From Macrosoma leucophasiata (lineage: Eukaryota; Arthropoda; Insecta; Lepidoptera; Hedylidae), in assembly GCA_036365455.1 (NCBI GenBank), contig JAWQUS010000004.1, positions 565,501 to 629,500 of the forward strand: a stretch of 64,000 nucleotides of DNA. The letters are read 5' to 3'. The notes below the pieces were generated by a model, which saw only the letters and a program-made list of their open reading frames with translations, had not been told where the DNA came from and searched no databases. The translations under genes and the position numbers were made by a program. Each line of letters opens with the position of its first letter. Within the stretch, counting starts at the first letter, position 1. Shown in pieces: positions 55,902 through 64,000 of the stretch.

Positions 55902-58600
55902 AACAACGTAACGGCACGTTACATGGGGGTGAGAGGGGTCGAAAACTTCAAGCATTGTGTTACGTAATACCTGAACCCACTGGACGCCGGCCCTAAGACT
56001 AGGTCATCCGTTTGGGGAGATAGGTGCGCCAGGAGCTTAATGAATTGGCGACATGAATCAGTTTATGAGCACTAACAATATTCTATCAAAACGCCTCCGC
56101 AGCTCAAATCGATGACAATGCCCTCAATACGGTTACCTACTTTTGTTTTGTTGTAATGAAAGCAACAAATAAGCATACAGTTTGTTTTATGGGTAAGAGA
56201 ATACTGTCTATAGATAGGGACATCTATCAAAACTAGATGTCTAACATGTTGTGGTCATACACGGTTAATATAAATTAGCGATCACCTCATGCAGGCAGCC
56301 TCTCTAGATCAATCCCAACAACATTTGTTCCACGACTTTTTACAAATCGTGATAAAGAATAACCCAATAAAAATAAACAAAAAGATGTTTTCAAAAGTTC
56401 AAAAGAGACTTGCCGCTGCGACATCCCACAATCCCGCTCCCGGACATTTTCGCTTCCCGAAAGTTTGCCTGGGACACCGACTGCATGAAAACGGGACTGT
56501 CCCGTTCAAAACGGGACGTGTGGTCACGTTAGGCATATCTACGCTCGGAGTAAATGACAGTTCAGAGGCAAAAAAATAAAGTTATTTAAGAATATTAAAA
56601 TTTTAAAAACTATGACTCATTTCAACGTCATCTGTCATTTTACTACGGGAATTTGTGGTGAACTGAATGCAAAAAACTGGAACCATGCTACCAAGGGGAG
56701 TGACCTATCTAGTACTTCCCTTTGATAGACAGATAAAAGTTTAGATCGCTGCTTCACTTAATTGCAACATCTCAGTAGCAAGTATACCTTGATGAAAGCG
56801 GCTATTGAGCTATGCCATAATTTGTGTTGATAGACACAACGCAGCTTCTCTCCTCGACGATGGGTCATACTAATGAGCAGCTGGACAACGATATATTTGT
56901 AAACTGTAATTTGAGGCCATCGTGTTTTGATTTGTTTATTTAGAATTATGTTTATTTGATAGAGTAGGTCTGTAATAATGTCAACAAACTAAGCTGTCGA
57001 TTAAGATTATAATCAATTAATTCAAGACTATTTTATTAGTCCATTACGTATATCGTGGAGAATGGATTTTATGTAATGAATTTATAATTAGCTGAACTCA
57101 CTGATTACAAACTATGTTTTTAAGACTGTCGCCCTCGCATATCCGGAACAGTCTCCATAACAGTCCTTTGGCGGCGTCGTGTGGCGGGTTGCTCACTTCC
57201 CTCTAAAATGGTCGAAGAGGGTGAAACTCTGCTAATTGAATAACTTTGACCTTGACGAATTAGTTTTATTTTCTTCGTATCGTCATTGTAAGGAAGGAAT
57301 TGAAAAATTTTATGGTAATGACATTTTAACTAAGTTCTTTGTATTTTAATGTTGATTTACTATTACATGTTTTTACCTTTACTGTATGTAATAGTTATTC
57401 ACTCTAGGTAATTTGTGTTTTCAAGACGTTGTAAAAGTAAGTGTTTCTTTAAAAATCTTTCTTTCTTTCAAAAAAACGTAAACTGTACAATACAACAAGA
57501 CTACGCCTACGCTAACGTACAATTATGACATCAGCTACGAGAGATTTTTGACGATCACTACCTACACAGAAGTAAAAGACATTAATGAGATGAAATAATG
57601 AAGATATTGTTGTTTTAATGATAAACAAATCAAAACCAATAAAGCTTGTTCGATGTTAATACAAACTGCGAATCAAAGCTTTATAATCCTCAGGTCGTAA
57701 ACGTTGGATATAAAAACAATCACTTGATAACAACATTATCTGCATAATAAACAAGTATGTACGTGGTGATGGCGCGCTCACATTAATTATTCATGCGGCT
57801 ACTGAACAGCGATATCACAGGCGATACACATCTGACACTTGAGATTGCAATCTTATCGATCATGCTTCTCTACTGGTAGTTTCACAGTAATGAGTCTAGT
57901 GTGTCCATCTTTGCTTAGAGGATATTTCTCTGGGATTTCTAAGATCAAATGTTATGATATCCTTTAGGCCTGTTATGGGTTTAAGACCTAGCAGGAACTT
58001 CCTGCATCAATGCGAGTTGAAGTTTTAATATCCTTAATGCCTGTTGCAGGTTTGAGACCTAACAGGAGATATCATATTAGGAAGATATTTCTACCCCAAT
58101 CTGAAAATAAGTTTTTAGCTGCAATTACATTTTTTAAACCGCATTGGATATTATTAAATGAGTTGGGAGTTCAATCATTTACAAGATGTAGGTATTAAAT
58201 CAAATTTGTGGTGAATCGTATCTCTCTGAAATATTCTGATCTAGAGGAATGTTCTTAATTTTCGGTTTTTCAAACGCTGGGTATTATGTCAGCATTTCAG
58301 TTGGTATAGCTTCAGAATTTTTGGACAGTAAAATATAATTTAGTAAGAGTTGCCTTATGCAAAGGTCATTCCTCCTCCGCCACAAATTTTCAACCGTTCG
58401 TTTAGTCCTGTCAACTCAGTTCCTAGACCATAGTTCCGCTTAGAATTCGAATTGATAAAATTAAGTTTTACTTAAAGTATTTTTTTTTTTCGGAATTGAT
58501 TTACGTCGCGGACCGTCTTGAGATGGCACTAGTCAACTTCACCAGGCAATCGGCGAGTGGAGAGAGCTCTCAGCCTAAAGTATATCATAGTAACAACCAC
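55902..58600. other. Intron sequence, no gene seen
   Basis: Receptor intron 2. A 96-codon plus-strand ORF at 56289-56579 has no recognised motif. A ~40-bp block (ATCCTT..GCCTGTT..GGGTTT.AGACCTA.CAGGA) occurs twice (about 57957-57995 and 58030-58068). Otherwise nothing is recognisable. Confidence 0.4.
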
Positions 58601-58653
58601 ATTATTCTAATGAATTAACTAAGAGCAGGGCCGAAATTTTCTCATTATCTCAC

Positions 58654-58830
58654 CTTCTGATATAGGAAGGGTCTGGTGAGCGCCAGGTACCGCTCCAACG
58701 CCATAGTGACAGCGATGCAGCCGCTGCCGATCCCGAACACGCGCAGCATCACCCGTGCGGCGCAGAACACGCGCGTGCCCTTCACCCACGGCACGTGCTC
58801 CGACACCAGCATCGCGCAGAGCATGCCCAC
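58654..58830 (-). CDS. Prostaglandin-E2-receptor-like GPCR, coding exon 2 (TM2 end, TM3, loop 2)
   Basis: 59 codons (177 nt), phase 0 at both ends. The acceptor CTTCTCGCAG is right of 58830 and the donor GTGAGA is at 58653-58648. It encodes the end of TM2 (VGMLCAMLVSEHV), extracellular loop 1, the conserved Cys at the start of TM3 (RVFCAARVML) and the TM3 end ALERYLALTRPFLYQK. ERY is the class A D/ERY motif, and ERYLALTRPFLY closely resembles the prostanoid-receptor ERYLA(I/L)xxPxxY pattern. Intron 2 is 18.9 kb, between this exon and exon 3. Confidence 0.9.
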
Positions 58831-59597
58831 CTGCGAGAAGACCTGTTTTTAGGATCTGACACAAACATAGTCTATGTCGCATGGCGTCGGGATGAGACGA
58901 TATCAATATCCACTCGTGGAGAAGTACGAATTCTTTCTTCTCCATAAATAATGCACAACACTGTTGAGGGCATTGAGGCGGGCTTTGGTCCAGCTGTGGA
59001 CGTTTTTATCCAATATTATAATACAGTTAAAGTATCGATTTATGCCGCCTCAGACGCCGCCAAGACCGTCAAATAAGTTGTAAAAATATCTTTGATTGTA
59101 GTTAAGCTCTGCGTTATTCGATATATTTTTATACCGAGAGGAACATTTTATTAAAATGTTATAATTGTGGTACGTATGTACGAGTAATTGTAGCTTTTTT
59201 ACTGTAGGTAACCATTTTGCAAAAGTAAAAAAGAGAGAAAATTATAGTCAACATTTCTTGCATGAGATATAATTATCAGCCACTTTATAATTTGTTCAAC
59301 TAGTTTATATTAACCCATCAGGTTAATTAACTTAGTTACAAAATTGTAGTTTTTTACTTGACTATGAGAAGTTACAAAATTGTAGTTATATACTTGGCTA
59401 TAAGAGAAGGGCCTGCATACTTAATGTAACTGCCTACAAGTTCTTCCAACAGGGTTTATTAGGTGAATAACTGTAGAGATATGTAGTTAATGAGTGTGCA
59501 GTTCACTTGTGTAATAAGATGATAAGCTTTCTAACATAGAAATACCTTTGACAGCATCTTCTTCCGTAGAAAAGCCTTACGTAACATTTTCATTTAC

Positions 59598-59738
59598 CAG
59601 TGCCACCAAGTCGTTAGCAGCGAGAGAGGTCAATAGCAGCAGATTCTTTCGATTCCTCACTCGGCATTTGCCTTTCCGCACTGTCCCAAATGTCACAATG
59701 GCTGCAACGGTCATGATGATGCCAATAACGTAGATACA
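59598..59738 (-). pseudogene. Partial duplicate of receptor exon 1 (TM1 part)
   Basis: About 140 bp aligning with 59909-60053. The minus strand reads YVIGIIMTVAAIV, then three extra residues, then VRKGKCRVRNRKNLLLLTSLAANDLVAL and a GTAAAT donor at the same place as the real exon. A one-base insertion upstream shifts the frame, the N-terminal part and ATG are missing, and an in-frame TGA lies just outside. It is 170 bp from the genuine exon, so probably a decayed tandem duplication rather than an alternative exon. Confidence 0.75.
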
Positions 59739-59908
59739 CCTTCACTGTGTGAATATAGAATAGGGTTTTACCTCTGACGCCAGTAGCAAGGAGACTATTT
59801 TCTAAAAAGAGGCCAAGCTCTTGTGTGATGTTTGAAGACCATAGGCCTTTACAATGTCTCCAGCCACAGAGTAGCTAACATAATTTCCAGGGTAATATTA
59901 TCACTTAC

Positions 59909-60148
59909 CAGTGCCACCAAATCGTTAGCAGCGAGAGAAGTCAACAGCAGCAGATGCTTTCGATTCCTCACCCGGCGCTTGCCTTTCCGAACTGCCACAA
60001 TGGCTGCAGCGTTCATAATGATGCCAATAACGTACACCACCTGTATCACTATCCCGAACACATGCGGTCCGGGCTTGCGCAGTGGCACATTGTGCTCTGT
60101 CGAATTTTCGTAGTATGCTAGTGCGAATGTCTTATTCGAGGCATCCAT
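59909..60148 (-). CDS. Prostaglandin-E2-receptor-like GPCR, coding exon 1 (N-terminus, TM1, TM2 start)
   Basis: 80 codons from ATG (60148) to the GTAAGT donor (59908-59903), phase 0. The start is the first in-frame ATG; two codons upstream are TTG AAA. The extracellular N-terminus has two N-glycosylation sequons (NKT, NST). TM1 is VFGIVIQVVYVIGIIMNAAAIVAV, followed by a basic loop (RKGKRRVRNRKH) and LLLLTSLAANDLVAL with the conserved Asn-Asp (class A usually LAxxD) in TM2. With exons 2-6 the protein is 408 residues, the usual size. The closest known families are insect PGE2 receptors (Manduca type, fly CG7497) by motif, not by search. Ligand is unproven. Confidence 0.88.
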
Positions 60149-60226
60149 TTTCAAGTGGGTTCAGGTTTCTTTCAGGCGTATCAGGTTGCTATATTATGGC
60201 GCATTCTTGATTGATCTTGAAACCAC
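60149..60226 (-). other. Receptor 5'UTR segment after a splice acceptor, with a short uORF
   Basis: CTTCCTTCGCAG ends at 60227, so a 5'UTR intron probably precedes this. Within it, ATGCGCCATAATATAGCAAC and TGA (60204-60181) form a 7-codon upstream ORF. The promoter lies further right, perhaps beyond the window. Confidence 0.5.
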
Positions 60227-60734
60227 CTGCGAAGGAAGAGAAATTGGTTACAAACGTAGGTATTTAAGTACTACCTAGTTGGCTTAACAACGCGCCTTAC
60301 TGATTGATTCTACTTATGAAAAGCGGCAAACTGTTGTTTAATACCTTTAAGTTCGTTTGAACTTATTACATATTATTATTTACTTGCTGTGCCCGCGACT
60401 TTGTTCACATGGAATAGTGAATTTGGGACTTTGGGCAGGGCTTTTGGACATAACTTTTAGTTAATTTTGGATCATACTTTTGGGTAGCTAAAACAATCTA
60501 CTTTAGTATAGTTATTACTGTGTTTGTTGTTATTATAAAGTTTTATAAAGTTTCAGTCAATTAGTGCTACTAACAGAGAATGAAAGATAAAATATTTATT
60601 TATTTATTGTTATTTGTTTTTTGTCACAGGTGTACAGGTAATATAGATCTATACTACTAACTATAATATATGCGCTCCGCAAGAGCCGGCAGAAGTGAAA
60701 AATTTAATATTAACGTTGTGCATCTTAAACTACT

Positions 60735-60945
60735 AACACCACCACCACCATCGCCACCATCACCAACATCGTCACCACCACTACCACCTCCACCACGCCA
60801 CCAATGCCACCATCGCCACCAAAACTACCACCATCACCACCAACGCCACTACCACTGCCACCAGGGTCACCAACAACACATACGCCACCAACGCCACCAA
60901 TGCCAACAACGCCACTAACGCCACCAAAACCACCACCACCATCAC
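60735..60945. repeat. (CCACCA)n-like simple repeat
   Basis: Interrupted CCACCA/CCAACG tract. Preceded by GGCAGAAGTGAAAA as at about 15340. Confidence 0.75.
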
Positions 60946-60959
60946 ATAATTACATCCGA

Positions 60960-61500
60960 AAGACGTCCATCCGTTTCTCATACTCATAACAGTGTTGTGC
61001 GTCATAAGGAAAGAATATGCCCTAATTGCCACGCTTGGCATGCTGATTGGTGATCATATAGGTACAGCCTGGTGACAGACAGAGGGACGGATAGACAGAC
61101 AGTGGAAGATTAGTAATAGGGTCCGTCTTTACCTTTTAGGTCCGGGAACCCTAAAAAAGATAGAATATAGATTCAGAATAGTTTAAAAATATTCGATATG
61201 ATTGTTTTGACGTAACTTATTTATTTCTGAACCGATTGACATGAAACAAACACTGAATGCTATGTGAAACCACAATATATTAGTGTAATAGCGCGCACAA
61301 ACACACAGACAAACAGACATTTTTCCGGGATAAAAAGTACCCAGTGTTGTGCGTCAAACGTTAAAGTATTGTAGGTATAATTATACCAAATTTCATCGTA
61401 ATCGGACCGGTAGTTTTTATGTGATGCTTGAACAAAGAGACGGACAGACAGACAAATTTTTTTTCTAATCACATATTTGGGTTCGGTATCGATCTAGTAA
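60960..61500. repeat. Interspersed repeats with CAGACAGACA runs
   Basis: GTGACAGACAGAGGGACGGA with AGGTCCGGGAACCCTAAAAA, and a second block with CGTAATCGGACCGGTAG and GACGGACAGACAGAC. Such blocks recur near 44140, 50980 and 63220. No coding sequence. Confidence 0.45.
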
Positions 61501-61692
61501 CATTCCCTGGTATTTCTTTTTTAAATATTTTTAATGTACAGAATTTATACTTCTACAGTTTTATTATAACTATAGATATAGATTAGCGAAGCAGGTGCAG
61601 AAAGTCAATTTTACCCGTCAGTCCACGAGAAAAATATGACAATTAATTTCATATTGTTCGTGGCCGATATCGGCCAAATGGCATCATTTAAG

Positions 61693-61923
61693 TAGACATC
61701 TACAAAAAATTCAGAGGTCAAAACGCAGATGCGTTGCCGCCCCGGAGGTTATCTGTCGATCAGCCTACATTACTATGTCTCTGTTACAGATATTACGGGC
61801 CATACAATCATCTAACCGGAACACGATAGTGCTGAACACTACCATTTAGCGGCAAGTAGGTATATTAAGTAATGCGGTGGTACCTACGCCCGCGAGCCTT
61901 GTCACTGGAGCTCTACCGCCAGT
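61693..61923 (-). repeat. SINE-A, antisense, shortened
   Basis: TAAGTAGACATCTACAAAAA through CACTGGAGCTCTACCGCCAGT. The tail is missing. Confidence 0.6.
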
Positions 61924-62485
61924 AAAACCGACCGGCTTAACACCGACACGTAGAATCTTGGGTTCGGTATAAGTGATGTTATACACACATACACACAATA
62001 TTTTGCAACAGGGGGTTGTCGTCAAAATGACAACTAAAATCAGGAAAATCTTTTCCTACTCTATTTTGATATGGACATTTTCCTCGGTTTATTTTTGACC
62101 ATCAAACGTTCTGCTGGAAATAACTGAATACTTGTTACGGTTAGTTTTTTATCAGATTATAATAATATCACCAATATCATCCGAAAGTAAAAAGTCATTG
62201 CGGTCATACGGGAAGAGCCAATAAAGTCTTATGTTGAAACGTTTGAAACTCAAAAACAAATCGAGGAAAATATTTGCCTGCGGTTTACTCTTCCATCAAT
62301 ACCAAAATACAGTAGATCTATAAATATTTTTCCTTATATCTAGAGATCATCCTGATTTTATAGTCATCAGTTCGGGGACCAGTTGCGTATAATTGGTATA
62401 ATTGGATTAGAATCCATGATTCCGCGTCGGTCTGTAAAAAATTACTTAAATTACGATGACGAAAATGAAACAGATGAATCTGTTT

Positions 62486-62968
62486 ACTGGTGGTAGAGTT
62501 CCAGTGTAGGAGCTCGAGCTAGAGGAGGAGGAGGAGGAGGAAGGCACCAACGCATTACCTAATCTATCCGGCGCTAAATGTTAGTGTTGGCACTATCGGG
62601 TTCCGGTTAGATAGCAATGTATGGCCCCGTAATAACTTATCACAGAGACATATCAACTAAGGCAGTGATTCTCAAAGTGGTCCTTAAAGACCCCCTGGAT
62701 CCATGGGACTCGATAGGGGTCTACGTAGGCGTGAATAAAATTTGGAAATATGGAAATGTGTTATACATGTAGCAAGTCCACGGAAACCAGAAACAAATTG
62801 AAAGGGGTCTACAAGAAAAAATCATTTGGGCACCTCTGAACTAAGGCCTTAGGGGTGGCAACGCATGTGCATTTTGACCTCTGGTCTTTGTGTAAGTGTC
62901 TATAGGCTGCAGTCATCACTTAACATCAATGTGAACTGTATTCTTGTTTGCCACTTTCATAACATAAA
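62486..62968 (+). repeat. SINE-A, sense, split by a hAT MITE
   Basis: ACTGGTGGTAGAGTTCCAGT to CATATCAACTAAGG, interrupted by the MITE at 62663, continuing to TGCCACTTTCATAACATAAAA. A (GAG)n run is at 62520-62540. Confidence 0.75.
62663..62838 (-). mobile_element. hAT-type MITE with perfect 8-bp duplication
   Basis: 176 bp in reverse orientation, CAGTGATTCTCAAAGTGG ... CATTTGGGCACCTCTG, flanked by AACTAAGG (62655-62662, 62839-62846). Confidence 0.88.
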
Positions 62969-63423
62969 AAAAACATTTCTATAGTCTCTAATTGTCTGTC
63001 ATTATGTGATTTACACCCCGTACCTATATCATGCATTCCTGACCTAATTCCGGTCGAGGGTTAAATAAACAATGGGTATAATAAATCCACACTAGGTCGA
63101 TTGAAAAATCAATTGATTTATTTTGTCAATGGGATTTTAATTACAACTCGTAAGAGTGGGCGTCGGTGAATAGCTATAGGGTTCTATAGCTGAAGAGAAA
63201 GAACTGAAATCTTATAGGATCACTCATGTGTCTGTCTGTCCGTCTGCCACAGCCAATTTCGTGTTTTGACGATAGAGCCTACAGCTCATTTATTAGGGTT
63301 CCATAGCAAATTGGTAAAACGGAACCATTATAGATTTGTCATGTGTTTGTCTGTTTGCCGTATGTCACAGCCACTTTACTCCGAAACTATTAGGACTACA
63401 CACTTGAAATTCGGTAAGTAAAA

Positions 63424-63478
63424 CTGGTGGTAGAGCTCCAGTGACGGAGCTCGCGGGCGCAGGCACCACCGCATTACT
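63424..63478 (+). repeat. SINE-A head fragment
   Basis: ACTGGTGGTAGAGCTCCAGT through CACCACCGCATTACTTA only. Confidence 0.6.
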
Positions 63479-63479
63479 T

Positions 63480-64000
63480 AATTAATATTGTAACGTTGCA
63501 TTTTTCTATTTCCTTTCACATAGGAAGAATAGCGACACCTAGTGTTATTTCACCCAACTATGTCGAAGGCTACTCAGGTCGATCAGATGAAGAGTAGACA
63601 GGCACGCCATCTAGTAGTTTGCTGCGGTACTTCGTTGACATAGTCAATAGGAAATGTAATTAATTTAATATAAAAAATAATAAAAATTAATACATACACC
63701 TACTATAAATATTTAAAGAAATATGATAAAGTTTAAAATAATAAATAATAACACTATTTAGTAAAGTTCATTCTGAACATTATGGTGGTATAGAATCGGG
63801 TGTTTATGGTCGTGCAAAGGAACCTTCGAGAACGAAGGACGACTAGGAGAGAGTTCTCTTTGGATCAGGACCGAGCTTGTCAATGGTCATGAGACGGTGC
63901 CAAGAGACAGGTGTTTGTGAAAAGAAAGCCTTAATTTTCTAGGCCATCATGGCCAAAAAGTTTTAAAATAGATTAAAAATGTTAAATTGAGGTGAGTTTC
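63480..64000. other. No gene recognised
   Basis: AT-rich with a GC-richer block at 63780-63930 (AAGGAACCTTCGAGAACGAA) without recognisable motif on either strand. Confidence 0.4.

Noticed and set aside
56289..56579. 96-codon ORF starting with ATG
   Set aside because: No motif, no codon-composition contrast with flanks, no splice or family support.
58010..58198. 62-codon plus-strand ORF
   Set aside because: Overlaps a local ~40-bp duplicated block and shows no family similarity.
59548..60113. Plus-strand ORFs that resemble each other
   Set aside because: They are the complement of receptor exon 1 and its decayed copy; hydrophobic helix and splice signals are on the minus strand.

Overview
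The window looks like a piece of a moth or butterfly (lepidopteran) nuclear genome. It is AT-rich, carries spliced genes with standard GT-AG introns, and is packed with insect-type transposable elements: an env-bearing errantivirus, Jockey/CR1/R1-type LINEs, a mariner, hAT-type MITEs and several SINE families. No prokaryotic features were seen.

Host genes. Two host genes were found, both on the minus strand. (1) At the left edge (747-1723) are the first three coding exons of an arfaptin gene (BAR-domain family); the rest lies outside the window. (2) A class A G-protein-coupled receptor of the insect prostaglandin-E2-receptor type covers 53 kb (60148 down to 7080). Six coding exons have compatible splice phases and give a 408-residue protein, followed by a poly(A) signal about 120 nt past the stop. 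Almost everything between 7.3 and 59.9 kb is therefore intron of this receptor. A decayed partial copy of its first coding exon lies beside the original (59598-59738).

Mobile elements. Receptor intron 4 (9745-37403) holds a complete, very young errantivirus (18836-27504) in the opposite orientation to the host gene. It has 229/230-bp LTRs that differ by one base and one indel, a GTAC target duplication, a PBS matching tRNA-Leu, gag, a canonical UUUAAAC -1 frameshift site, pol with an unusual 17-residue tandem repeat before the protease, and a spliced env. A short leader ORF upstream of gag ends exactly at a splice donor whose phase matches the env acceptor. Intron 4 also holds a Jockey LINE (11057-13782) with two later retroposons nested in it, and two CR1/Jockey-like LINEs (31.7-33.8 and 35.3-37.2 kb). 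Intron 2 holds a LINE with a nearly intact EN-RT ORF (41.0-44.1 kb) and a dead mariner (51125-52187).

Small repeats. The commonest is a ~290-bp poly(A)-tailed element, called SINE-A here (about 20 copies). Others are a tRNA-headed SINE (SINE-T), a 5S-rRNA-headed SINE, a ~300-bp tandem unit containing a tRNA-like cloverleaf, and a 170-330-bp hAT MITE with perfect 8-bp target duplications. Several insertions are nested, so their relative ages can be read. There are also long perfect palindromes, a 1-kb GATG minisatellite with higher-order structure, and other simple repeats. The remaining stretches (parts of 5-7, 14.3-15.3, 30.3-31.7, 55.9-58.6 and 63.5-64 kb) show no gene or only unclassifiable AT-rich sequence.
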